Shown: positions 7,316 through 14,306 of the stretch, one piece after another
How positions within the stretch are numbered: the stretch's first letter is position 1
How the letters are laid out: each line of letters opens with the position of its first letter
IMG/VR virus record: IMGVR_UViG_3300025889_000618
Span: 1 to 30,413 of that record
Source: a virus
Direction: 5' to 3' (one strand)
DNA length: 30,413 nucleotides
Position numbers and translations under genes: made by a program
The notes under the pieces: model-generated
What the model was told of the DNA's origin: nothing
What the model saw: only the letters and a program-made list of their open reading frames with translations
Database searches by the model: none

Positions 7316-9056
7316 AAGAACACAACCAACCAATAAATACGAATTTTCTATTGTAAACTTACAAGAGGACAACGAGCCTTTAGCAAGTATTCAAAGAAAT
7401 AAAGAATGGGTTGGCTATGGCACAGACCAAAGACTACCAACGGGGTACTTTAACTACATTAATTACCTATACAAAAACTCAAGCCTCAACTATGCGTTAA
7501 TTTCGGGTATTGCAGACCGTATTTATGGTCAAGGTTTATTTACTTATTCAAGAGATAAAATTGGATTAACCAAATTTAAGTCGGTATTCAACAAAGAAGA
7601 ACAAAAGAAATTTATTTTAGACGTTTACGAGCAAGGCAACGGTGCTTTACAGCTTATTACGGATAAAACAGGCAGAATAAAGGAGGTTGAACATATGCCA
7701 ATCAACACTTTATTACCAAATAAGGCGGATGAAGATGGTTTAATTCCTTCTTATTGGTATTCGGCCAATTGGGATGACCACAGAAAGCAAGAATTTAAAC
7801 CAATTGAAATAGAGGCTTGGAATCCTGACAAGCCAAAGGCGGGTAACTTTATCTATTATTATAGAAACTATGCACCTGACAGCTTTTATTTTGGCACACC
7901 TACTTGGTTAGGTGGCGTTAAATGGGCTGAAATGGATATTGAGTTGGCTAACTACCATCTAAGTAATATTAAAAGCGGTTTTAGTGGGGCAACTATTGTG
8001 CAATTCAATAACGGAATACCTGACCCACATGAAAGAATGCAAATTGAAAAACTTTTTAAAGACAAGTTTACAGGAACACATGGTGAAAAGATTGTGTTTA
8101 TGTACAACGATTCTAAAGAAAGAAGTGCAGAAATATACAATGCCGAGTTACCTGATGCCGACAAGCAATATGAGCAAATGGCAACACAAATAAGAGATAA
8201 TATTTTAGTGGCGCACAAGGTTACAAGTCCAATGTTATTAGGTATAAGACAAGCAACAGGGTTAGGTAATAATGCAGACGAAATTAGAACGGCTAACGAG
8301 TTGTTTCAAAATACGGTTATCAAACCTATTCAAAATGATTTGATTGATTTCTACGACCCTATTTTGCAGTATATGGAATTATCAAGCGCATTGTATTACA
8401 TGCCGTTTAAACCCGTTCAAGATGCGCCTGAAGTGCAAATGAAAGAGGTGAGAATGTCAGCCGAGCCAACACCATTTAAAATACTAACAGAAGAAGAAAG
8501 CGAGTGGTTAAATGCAGAGTTAGATAATTTAGGGGAAAGCGAAGATGACTTATTAAATGATGGGTTTATTTGTGTTGAAGAAGAAGATTGCGATGGAGAT
8601 GATGAATTAAGTATAAAAATGAGCCAAGTTAATTTACAATCAGCTTGGGGAGTAACACCTAACAACCCTTCAAAATACGATGTAGAAAATAAAGATAAAA
8701 CAGGGATGTGGTTAGTTAGGTATCAATATTCTTTAGCTAAACAATTAGAAAGAAAAGGCGAGCCTGATTTAATAGATACATCAAGAAACTTTTGCATAAC
8801 TCAAATTGATAACGCTAAAAATGGCAACAGGGTTTATAAAAGGGAATTAATAGAAAATCTATCTAATCCTGATTTTGGAAGTTATAATTTATTTTGGTAC
8901 AAGGGTAGTTATAATTGTAGGCACGTTTGGAAGCGAAAGCTATTTTTTAAAAGTTATGATGAGCCAAAGGCAAGACCCGTTGGAAATGTGCCTTATGTAG
9001 CAAATAGGGTTAGTGATAAACGAGCAACAACTAAAAATAGACCCGTAAAAAGATGA
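7302..9056 (+). CDS. Portal protein with C-terminal MuF-like domain
   Basis: A 584 aa protein. Residues about 1-400 look like a portal: a start region with YKNSSLNYALISGIADRIYGQG, and a helix-rich segment VTSPMLLGIRQATGLGNNADEIRTANE followed by the wing/stem region. The portal forms the dodecameric DNA channel at the capsid vertex. After a very acidic linker (about 400-440), residues about 447-584 carry SRNFC near 495-499 and NCRHVWKR near 538-545, a Cys/His arrangement reminiscent of MuF-type head morphogenesis domains. This suggests that the portal and a minor capsid function are fused. Ends with an ATGA overlap to the adaptor gene. Portal call firm; domain naming of the tail is tentative. 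Confidence 0.85.
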   Translation: MSRVKRTQPTNKYEFSIVNLQEDNEPLASIQRNKEWVGYGTDQRLPTGYFNYINYLYKNSSLNYALISGIADRIYGQGLFTYSRDKIGLTKFKSVFNKEEQKKFILDVYEQGNGALQLITDKTGRIKEVEHMPINTLLPNKADEDGLIPSYWYSANWDDHRKQEFKPIEIEAWNPDKPKAGNFIYYYRNYAPDSFYFGTPTWLGGVKWAEMDIELANYHLSNIKSGFSGATIVQFNNGIPDPHERMQIEKLFKDKFTGTHGEKIVFMYNDSKERSAEIYNAELPDADKQYEQMATQIRDNILVAHKVTSPMLLGIRQATGLGNNADEIRTANELFQNTVIKPIQNDLIDFYDPILQYMELSSALYYMPFKPVQDAPEVQMKEVRMSAEPTPFKILTEEESEWLNAELDNLGESEDDLLNDGFICVEEEDCDGDDELSIKMSQVNLQSAWGVTPNNPSKYDVENKDKTGMWLVRYQYSLAKQLERKGEPDLIDTSRNFCITQIDNAKNGNRVYKRELIENLSNPDFGSYNLFWYKGSYNCRHVWKRKLFFKSYDEPKARPVGNVPYVANRVSDKRATTKNRPVKR

Positions 9057-9607
9057 GTATAACACAAAATATGTTTATTAGCTTGGGGTTCTTAAAAGAA
9101 ACCACCCCGTTGAATGATAATGTAGACGATGCTAAGATTAGGAGTGTACTTTTAGCCACACAAAGAATGTATATTGAGCCAATTTTAGGAAGTGATTTAT
9201 ACAACAAAATCTCAAACGATATTGCGGGCAGTTCATTAACGGGTAATTATAAAACATTAACCGACACTTGGGTTGCGCCTTGTTTGGCGTGGTACACTTA
9301 CAGCGAATTAATACCTGATGTTGGGGTACAAGTTGCAAGGGGCGGTGTTTATAGAAGCAATGCAGAAAACAGCCAAACGGCAAGCATATCAGAATTAAAT
9401 TACTACCAACAAAAACAAAGGGATAGGGGCGAACATTTTGCAGACCGTTTAACGGAGTATTTATGTAGTAATTCAAGTTTGTTTCCTGAATATTCAACCA
9501 ATAGCGATGAAGATTTAAGGCCGATTAAAAGCAAAGCATTTCACGGAATTAGTTTAGATTATACAACACCAAACGCATATGAAAAAAGAACAGGACAAAG
9601 ATATTAA
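9053..9607 (+). CDS. Head-tail adaptor (neck) protein
   Basis: A 184 aa, mainly helical protein. The N-terminal TTPLNDNVDDAKIRSVLLATQRMYIEPILGSDLYNKI pattern is typical of head-completion proteins of Bacteroidota phages (DUF6712-like), which dock below the portal. It overlaps the portal stop (ATGA), the usual position for this function. A conserved-looking Gly/Arg-rich middle (GVQVARGGVYRS) precedes a long helix. No enzymatic motif. Confidence 0.72.
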   Translation: MSITQNMFISLGFLKETTPLNDNVDDAKIRSVLLATQRMYIEPILGSDLYNKISNDIAGSSLTGNYKTLTDTWVAPCLAWYTYSELIPDVGVQVARGGVYRSNAENSQTASISELNYYQQKQRDRGEHFADRLTEYLCSNSSLFPEYSTNSDEDLRPIKSKAFHGISLDYTTPNAYEKRTGQRY

Positions 9608-9695
9608 GAGGGATAGAAGCCCAAGCAAGGAAAACATTAAGAAATTACAAGAATATATTTTAAACAAAATAAAAAAAGAAAACAGCAAGATTTAG
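9579..9695 (+). CDS. Lysine-rich 38 aa small protein
   Basis: A short frame starting inside the last 29 nt of the adaptor gene and ending 4 nt before the next ATG. It fills an otherwise empty gap of 92 nt, which supports it as a real gene. The product starts MKKEQDKDIKRD and is dominated by Lys, Glu and Asn, forming one long charged helix. Function unknown. Confidence 0.5.
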   Translation: MKKEQDKDIKRDRSPSKENIKKLQEYILNKIKKENSKI

Positions 9696-9699
9696 AATA

Positions 9700-10008
9700 A
9701 TGGCAGCAGATTTAGTAGACACTTTAATTAATACAGGAGGCGGTGCAGGTGGGGGCGGTCTATTTGGGTTTTTAGTTGCTAAATATTTAGGCAATAAAAG
9801 CGATAAGGAGATTGAAGATATTAAAAAGGAGTTGCAAAATAATAAAGATGCTGACTCAATTAGAGATACTGCTATTCAGTTGCTTAAATTAGAGGTTGAA
9901 AATAGTAAACAACTAAGCGGTAAATTAGAATCTCAATTGAGCAAGATGGAAGAAAAGTTTGAAAAGAAATTAGATGCTATATTTGACAGATTAAATCAAG
10001 GCAGATAA
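9700..10008 (+). CDS. Small protein with Gly-rich hydrophobic N-terminus and coiled coil, possibly lysis-related
   Basis: The 102 aa protein starts with a short helix, then a glycine-rich hydrophobic segment (about residues 12-30, TGGGAGGGGLFGFLVAKYLG) that could insert in or lie on a membrane, then a long coiled coil (about 33-98, heptads of Leu/Ile with Lys/Glu). It lies two genes before the endolysin with a TAATG junction to the next gene. A holin-accessory or hemolysin-XhlA-like membrane coiled-coil role is possible. Family not recognised. Confidence 0.6.
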   Translation: MAADLVDTLINTGGGAGGGGLFGFLVAKYLGNKSDKEIEDIKKELQNNKDADSIRDTAIQLLKLEVENSKQLSGKLESQLSKMEEKFEKKLDAIFDRLNQGR

Positions 10009-10241
10009 TGGAAATTAAAATAACAGGTGATTCAGACGAATTTAACGAGCAAGGCAATTTTGATAAAGAGATTATTTTGAGTAATGATTCCTTAGCTAAT
10101 TTATCTTATGTTGAGTTATACATTGATGATAAAGTAGTGGCTTTAGATTTAACCCAATTGTATGTTGGCGTTAAAGCCTTTTACGAGCAGTATATTTTAG
10201 TTGAAAATAGAGAAGTTAGAATTGCACAAATAAATAATTGA
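10008..10241 (+). CDS. Acidic 77 aa hypothetical protein in the lysis cassette
   Basis: Starts at the TAATG junction of the previous gene and ends at a TGATG junction with the endolysin gene, so translational coupling is likely. The product is acidic and beta-like (SYVELYIDDKVVALDLTQL) with a C-terminal helix. No membrane segment or known motif seen. Confidence 0.6.
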   Translation: MEIKITGDSDEFNEQGNFDKEIILSNDSLANLSYVELYIDDKVVALDLTQLYVGVKAFYEQYILVENREVRIAQINN

Positions 10242-10651
10242 TGGATTACTTTGAATTACATGAGTTAGTTGATAAACCTACATGGGAAAGGTTAGGCAAC
10301 AAATCAATTTGGATGCTTAACCCAACAGCAGTTAAAGGTTTAATTGCTTTACGCAAAGAATTAAACAGCCCTATGACGGTTAATAATTACTTTTGGGGCG
10401 GCAATCTATCAAACAGAGGTTATCGTTCAATATACAGCACCGTAGGCGGTAAATTTAGCCAACATAGAGTTGGTAACGCTTTTGATATTAATGTAAAAGG
10501 AATGACACCTGACCAAGTTTATGACTACATTTTAGAGAATTACAAGGCTTTTGGAATTACAACCATTGAGCATAAGAGTTTCACACAGACTTGGACTCAT
10601 ATAGATTTCAGGAAAACAAATGAAAAAACAATTAAAATAGTTAAACCATGA
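10241..10651 (+). CDS. Peptidase M15-type endolysin
   Basis: A 136 aa zinc peptidase that would cut peptide cross-bridges of the host cell wall at lysis. The M15 signature is clear: SQHRVGNAFDINVKG with His75 and Asp82 as zinc ligands, and WTHIDFR with His120 as the third ligand; Glu110 is a possible catalytic base. There is no separate wall-binding domain and no signal peptide, so a holin is needed. A TTG codon at 10238 extends the frame by one codon; ATG 10241, overlapping the previous stop, is preferred. Neighbours are lysis-type membrane proteins. Confidence 0.9.
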   Translation: MDYFELHELVDKPTWERLGNKSIWMLNPTAVKGLIALRKELNSPMTVNNYFWGGNLSNRGYRSIYSTVGGKFSQHRVGNAFDINVKGMTPDQVYDYILENYKAFGITTIEHKSFTQTWTHIDFRKTNEKTIKIVKP

Positions 10652-10962
10652 GTAAATTAAAAAAGTTTCTAAATAGCAAAGCAGGGGGTTATGTTAAATC
10701 AGTAGGCTTAGGCTTACTGAAGGGTGTTAGTGGCCCTGTTGGTGGGGCTGTTGGAGGTATATTTAACGGGGTACGAGATGAGATTTTAAGCAATGTTGAT
10801 AGTGAACAAGGAGGGTCAGGTCAAATTGATTGGCTTCGTTTACTATCATTTATTGGCGGTGCTATTGGTTTTGCATATTTGGCTTATGCTTTGTTTACAG
10901 GTTTAATTACTTTTGATGACTTTATTAAAATGTTAGAAAACATTTTAGAGGTTGTTGAATAG
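10648..10962 (+). CDS. Holin-like membrane protein
   Basis: A 104 aa protein overlapping the endolysin stop (ATGA). It has a basic N-terminus, a Gly/Val-rich amphipathic stretch (about residues 13-42) and one strong membrane helix (about 62-86, LLSFIGGAIGFAYLAYALFTGLI) followed by an acidic tail. Size, a single clear membrane helix and the position next to the endolysin fit a holin, which would release or activate the peptidase. No family-specific motif, so the role is inferred. Confidence 0.6.
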   Translation: MSKLKKFLNSKAGGYVKSVGLGLLKGVSGPVGGAVGGIFNGVRDEILSNVDSEQGGSGQIDWLRLLSFIGGAIGFAYLAYALFTGLITFDDFIKMLENILEVVE

Positions 10963-11004
10963 CGAACTTTTCGTAACGAACTTTTCGTTCCGTAATTTAC
11001 GGAA
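10963..11004. repeat. Cluster of three adjacent palindromes, candidate operator
   Basis: Three inverted repeats stand side by side in the gap between lysis and early genes: CGAA-CTT-TTCG (10963-10973), AACGAA-CTT-TTCGTT (10975-10989) and TTCCGTAA-T-TTACGGAA (10988-11004). The first two share the direct repeat CGAACTTTTCG. No T-tract follows, so a terminator is unlikely. A repressor or replication-protein binding site is plausible. AACGAA/TTCGTT recurs at 12338-12350. Confidence 0.6.
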
Positions 11005-11021
11005 TTATTAAATAAACAAAT

Positions 11022-11237
11022 ATGTCCCTAAGTAATTTCATGAAATATAAAACAGATTTTTTAGCAAGACATCAGATTGATAGACTTTTGCGAATACAGG
11101 CTACAATATGCACTAATTTAGGCATAGATAGCAGCAAGCAAGAAAAGAAAGAAGCCGACAAAAAGATTGCAATACTTGATAGAATGATTAGGAAAATTGA
11201 CAGAACATTTTTTCCATCTCTTGAAAGCACAAAATAA
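11022..11237 (+). CDS. Small basic helical hypothetical protein (71 aa)
   Basis: First gene of the early module, directly after the palindrome cluster. The product is helical and rich in Lys and Arg (HQIDRLLRIQATICTNLG, DKKIAILDRMIRKIDRTF). It may bind DNA or a protein partner, but no family is recognised. An A-rich sequence before the ATG fits Bacteroidota translation starts. Confidence 0.55.
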   Translation: MSLSNFMKYKTDFLARHQIDRLLRIQATICTNLGIDSSKQEKKEADKKIAILDRMIRKIDRTFFPSLESTK

Positions 11238-11251
11238 ACTAAAATAAAACT

Positions 11252-12202
11252 ATGAAATTTGATTTTGAGAAACACAAAGCCGAAATATCAGAGTGGAAAA
11301 GAAAAGGTAATGGTTCAAGAACAATTGCCGACAAACTCTATGAAAAATACAAAGTAGAGGTTCTTAGTTCATCAATTAGAAAAGCCATTGCACGTTGGGG
11401 TGTAACGGAGGATTTTATACCTAACAATCAAGCCAAAGTTTTATTGATTGATTTAGAAACTTCACATATCATTGCAAGGGTTTGGGGTAAGTGGAATCAA
11501 AACATAAATGACAACGATATTATAAAAGATTGGATGATTTTATGTTGGAGTGGAAAATGGTTATTTGATGAAAAGGTTTATAACTGTTCCATGACAAAAA
11601 AGGAAATTAAAAACGGAAACGATAAGAGGGTTACAAAAGCCTTGTGGCAAATGTTTAATGAAGCAGATGTAGTTATTGCTCATAACCTTAATAAGTTTGA
11701 TGCAAAAAAAGCAAACTCTAAATTTATTTTACATGGTTTAAACAGCCCTAAACCATATTTAAGTATAGATACACTACTTCATGCGAGAAAGCAGTTTAAA
11801 ATGACTTCAAATCGTTTAGACTATTTGGGTGAAATTTTAGGAGTTGGTAGAAAGATTGATACACCAAAAGGTTTATGGAATATGGTTGAGGATGGCGACA
11901 TGGAAGCAATGAAAGAAATGGTTAAATATTGCGACCAAGACGTTAAACTTTTAGAAGATGTTTATTTAAAGATGAGGGGTTGGATTAAACCTGCACCAAA
12001 TTTAGGGTTATTTTCAAATGATAATGAACCTGTTTGCCCTTCTTGTGGTTCAAATGATTTAAAACCAAATGGTGAATATCATACAACAGTTTCTACATAT
12101 CAAAATTACAGCTGTAATAATTGTGGTAGTCATAGTAGAGGTAGGAAAACAAATTTATCAAAAGAACAAAGCAGTAAAATATTAAGTAGTAGCCCAAAGT
12201 AA
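11252..12202 (+). CDS. DnaQ-like 3'-5' exonuclease with N-terminal HTH and C-terminal zinc ribbon
   Basis: A 316 aa protein. Residues 1-50 form a helix-turn-helix-like segment (WKRKGNGSRTIADKLYEKY). Residues about 62-240 are an RNase H-fold exonuclease: Asp67 and Glu69 in LLIDLETS, Asp150 in IAHNLNKFD and YCDQD (226-230) with Asp230, the four acids of DEDD nucleases. A CxxC pair at 262/265 and another at 288/291 make a zinc ribbon. No polymerase domain is attached, so it may proofread, trim ends or recycle DNA or RNA. It is followed by the 12215 promoter/terminator unit. Confidence 0.85.
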   Translation: MKFDFEKHKAEISEWKRKGNGSRTIADKLYEKYKVEVLSSSIRKAIARWGVTEDFIPNNQAKVLLIDLETSHIIARVWGKWNQNINDNDIIKDWMILCWSGKWLFDEKVYNCSMTKKEIKNGNDKRVTKALWQMFNEADVVIAHNLNKFDAKKANSKFILHGLNSPKPYLSIDTLLHARKQFKMTSNRLDYLGEILGVGRKIDTPKGLWNMVEDGDMEAMKEMVKYCDQDVKLLEDVYLKMRGWIKPAPNLGLFSNDNEPVCPSCGSNDLKPNGEYHTTVSTYQNYSCNNCGSHSRGRKTNLSKEQSSKILSSSPK

Positions 12203-12214
12203 TTACAAATTAAT

Positions 12215-12222
12215 TATATTTG
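12215..12222 (+). promoter_or_regulatory. TATATTTG box before a 60-nt promoter/terminator unit
   Basis: A perfect TAnnTTTG box 12 nt after the exonuclease stop. No clear -33 TTTG at the right distance was found. Transcription would start near 12228 and meet a terminator by 12287. Confidence 0.45.
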
Positions 12223-12260
12223 TTTAGGTAATAGGTTTTTTCATAGTTTAGTTTTAAGTT

Positions 12261-12287
12261 AGAAGGGGTATAATAGCCCCTTTTTTT
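12261..12287 (+). terminator. Intrinsic terminator after the exonuclease gene
   Basis: AAGGGG (12263-12268) pairs with CCCCTT (12277-12282) around an 8-nt loop and continues into seven T (12281-12287). It may end the exonuclease operon, or end a short RNA from the 12215 box. The 22 nt before the hairpin resemble those before the terminator at 6109. Confidence 0.8.
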
Positions 12288-12316
12288 ATGTTCTAAAAAA
12301 AATAATTGTTAAAAAG

Positions 12317-12350
12317 TTTGGCAGTTATCAACAAAAAAACGAATTTCGTT
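12317..12350 (+). promoter_or_regulatory. Candidate early promoter with overlapping palindrome
   Basis: TTTG at 12317-12320, a 20-nt spacer and GAATTTCG at 12341-12348 give the Bacteroidota promoter spacing with a degenerate -7 box. The box lies inside a perfect palindrome AACGAA-T-TTCGTT (12338-12350), so a bound repressor would block it. TTATCAACA at 12325-12333, in the spacer, differs from a DnaA box at one position. The block around the -33 (AAAAAGTTTGGCAG) resembles the one at 20499. Confidence 0.5.
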
Positions 12351-12372
12351 GAGAATTTAAAACTAAAACAAA

Positions 12373-12693
12373 ATGAAACTACCAACAATTAAAGACCTTA
12401 ATCAAGGCAAATGGGATAACCATTTTACTTTCTCAATTAAAAATTTAGGCAGCTTTGAGTTTGATTATGAAGCCACCGAGCCTATATTTAACTTTGATGA
12501 CGTTAATTATGTTACGGTTGTAAGGCAGGGAGATTTTAATTTAAACGGCCTTGCTTTTTATTTTGATGACGATTCAGAGCCAATAGCTGACAATGACATT
12601 AAAGATTCATCAATTTATGAATTGTTAATGACCAAATTTTCAGAATACAATGTAATACACGATGAAACTCACAATTTTTATATTAACTTTTAA
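12373..12693 (+). CDS. Acidic 106 aa hypothetical protein
   Basis: First gene of the recombination operon. It holds about 20 Asp/Glu against 7 Lys/Arg, with clustered acids (FDDD) and strand-like hydrophobics (FTFSIKNLGSFEFDYEA). No family is recognised. The strong negative charge would fit a DNA-mimic or host-protein inhibitor, but this is only a charge argument. The start follows the A-rich leader AACTAAAACAAA, which is repeated before the next gene. Confidence 0.6.
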   Translation: MKLPTIKDLNQGKWDNHFTFSIKNLGSFEFDYEATEPIFNFDDVNYVTVVRQGDFNLNGLAFYFDDDSEPIADNDIKDSSIYELLMTKFSEYNVIHDETHNFYINF

Positions 12694-12704
12694 AACTAAA
12701 ACAA

Positions 12705-12947
12705 ATGAAAACTATTGAACAAATTGAACAAATGATTGAACTTAATTTATACCTTAACGAAATACTTGAGGATATAATTTCCTACCAAAAAGAGATTAAG
12801 ATTCATTTAGATTACAGACAAAAGTTTAACGATTTATTTCCTGAATTAGCCGATAGAGGCATCAAGAAAATAAAGGTACTTGAGCAGGAAATTAAAGACC
12901 TTAAAAAAAGATACAACGAAATTCAAACTAAAACATCTATAAAATGA
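12705..12947 (+). CDS. Coiled-coil hypothetical protein (80 aa)
   Basis: Almost entirely helical with heptad-spaced Ile/Leu and many Glu/Lys (TIEQIEQMIELNLYLNEIL, KVLEQEIKDLKKRY). It overlaps the Rad52-like gene by ATGA, so it is probably co-translated with it. It could be a small recombination-associated partner. No known domain. Confidence 0.55.
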   Translation: MKTIEQIEQMIELNLYLNEILEDIISYQKEIKIHLDYRQKFNDLFPELADRGIKKIKVLEQEIKDLKKRYNEIQTKTSIK

Positions 12948-13585
12948 GCAAAGAATTAAAACCCGTTTCAATCACAGTATTGAACAAATCAGAAAAGCAA
13001 ATACTAAACAAAGAGCAGTTAAATTTTCTACTTGGGAAAACACCCGAAACACATATTTACACAAGACCCGGAAAAGGTGGAGGCCAATGGAAATTTGTAA
13101 CAGGTGTTTACGTTAAAAAAGTCTTAAATTCAATCTTCGGTTGGGATTGGGATTTTGAAATAGTTTCTTTTGATGTAAACATGGCAGCAAAGCAAGCCAT
13201 TGTTCATGGTAAATTAACTTGCAGGGCAAACGGCGCAACTGTTGTTAAACATCAATTCGGAAGGGCAGATATTAAAATACGCAAGGCAGATGGAAGCCCC
13301 TTAGATTTGGGTAATGATTTGAAAGCAGCAAGCACCGATGCATTGAAAAAATGTGCAAGCGAATTAGGTATTGCTTCAGATGTTTATGGTGAATCAGAAT
13401 TTAAAAGTATTACCGTTACAGATGAGCAAACATCAAACGAATCTTTATTAAAAGAATTAAGCCAATTATTAATTATCAAAAAGACTTATCTATCTGACGA
13501 AGATTTAAAGCGCATTGAGGAGATAATTATAGAAGAGGAGGCCACAAGCTACCAAAAAGCAATTCAAACCCTTAAATCGCTTTAA
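12944..13585 (+). CDS. Rad52/22-family single-strand annealing protein
   Basis: A 213 aa recombinase of the Rad52/22 (Sak-like) group, which anneals complementary single strands during phage recombination-dependent replication. The core is visible: NKEQLNFLLGKTP at the start, VKKVLNSIFGWDWDFEIV near residues 52-70, and LGNDLKAASTDALKKCASELGI around 122-143, the family's most conserved helix. The C-terminal 60 residues are acidic and helical and may bind partners such as an SSB. The YqaJ exonuclease follows by 1 nt, the usual exonuclease/annealase pairing. Confidence 0.9.
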   Translation: MSKELKPVSITVLNKSEKQILNKEQLNFLLGKTPETHIYTRPGKGGGQWKFVTGVYVKKVLNSIFGWDWDFEIVSFDVNMAAKQAIVHGKLTCRANGATVVKHQFGRADIKIRKADGSPLDLGNDLKAASTDALKKCASELGIASDVYGESEFKSITVTDEQTSNESLLKELSQLLIIKKTYLSDEDLKRIEEIIIEEEATSYQKAIQTLKSL

Positions 13586-13586
13586 A

Positions 13587-14306
13587 ATGAGCAGAGTAGG
13601 AAATTTTACAAGCAGTCAGGTTTATAGGCTTTGTACTTTTGGTAGGGCTAAAGATTCAATCGGTGCGCCTTTTTACACTTATGTTCAGGAAAAGTTAAGA
13701 GAGCATAGAACGGGCAGACCAATAGGAAAGGACACAAACGCAAAAAGTACTAATTGGGGTAATTTTATGGAACAATGGGTATTTGAAGAAAAAATGGGCT
13801 TAAAATATAGCTTAGTTTCAAAGAAGCGATATAAACACGAAACTTTATTGTTTAGTGGTATGCCCGATATAATTACAAGCGATACAGTAGGCGATATTAA
13901 AAACCCTTATACCGTTAATTCTTTCTGCGATTTAGTTGATAGTATGGAATCAATCGAAGCATTAAAGAAAAATAACCCAAATTACTATTGGCAGTTGGTG
14001 GCAAACTCAATTCTAACAGGTTTACCAAACGCTTTATTATTGGTACACATACCTTACAAGGATGAGCTAACTAAGATTAGAGAATCAGCCGACAATTACA
14101 ACGGCAATCAAAATCAAATAGCCTTTTTAAATTGGGCAGAAGATTCAGAGTTACCGTACATTGAAAGGGGTAAATATTACCAAGACATCAACGAGTTTAC
14201 TTTTGAAGTGCCACAAGAGGACAAAGACTTTTTGATTGAGAGATTAACAGAAGCAACCGAATTATTAACTAAACAAATTGAAGAAGATGACATTAGAAGA
14301 AATTGA
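13587..14306 (+). CDS. YqaJ-like 5'-3' exonuclease (PD-(D/E)xK)
   Basis: A 239 aa nuclease of the lambda-exonuclease/YqaJ family that would resect DNA ends for the annealing protein encoded next to it. Seen are WGNFMEQWVFE at about residues 57-67, catalytic FSGMPDII with Asp94, VGDIKNP with Asp103 and Lys105, and YYWQLVANSILTG further on, where Gln is the usual motif residue. All expected active-site residues are present. The 3' end overlaps the next gene by 20 nt. Confidence 0.88.
   Translation: MSRVGNFTSSQVYRLCTFGRAKDSIGAPFYTYVQEKLREHRTGRPIGKDTNAKSTNWGNFMEQWVFEEKMGLKYSLVSKKRYKHETLLFSGMPDIITSDTVGDIKNPYTVNSFCDLVDSMESIEALKKNNPNYYWQLVANSILTGLPNALLLVHIPYKDELTKIRESADNYNGNQNQIAFLNWAEDSELPYIERGKYYQDINEFTFEVPQEDKDFLIERLTEATELLTKQIEEDDIRRN

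Noticed and set aside
9138-9497. 119-codon open frame on the minus strand
   Set aside because: Shadow of the adaptor gene; no promoter or motif, and every supported gene in the window is on the + strand.
10988-11004. Terminator of the lysis cassette
   Set aside because: The hairpin is perfect but AT-rich, only 8 bp, and not followed by a T-tract; an operator-like role fits better.
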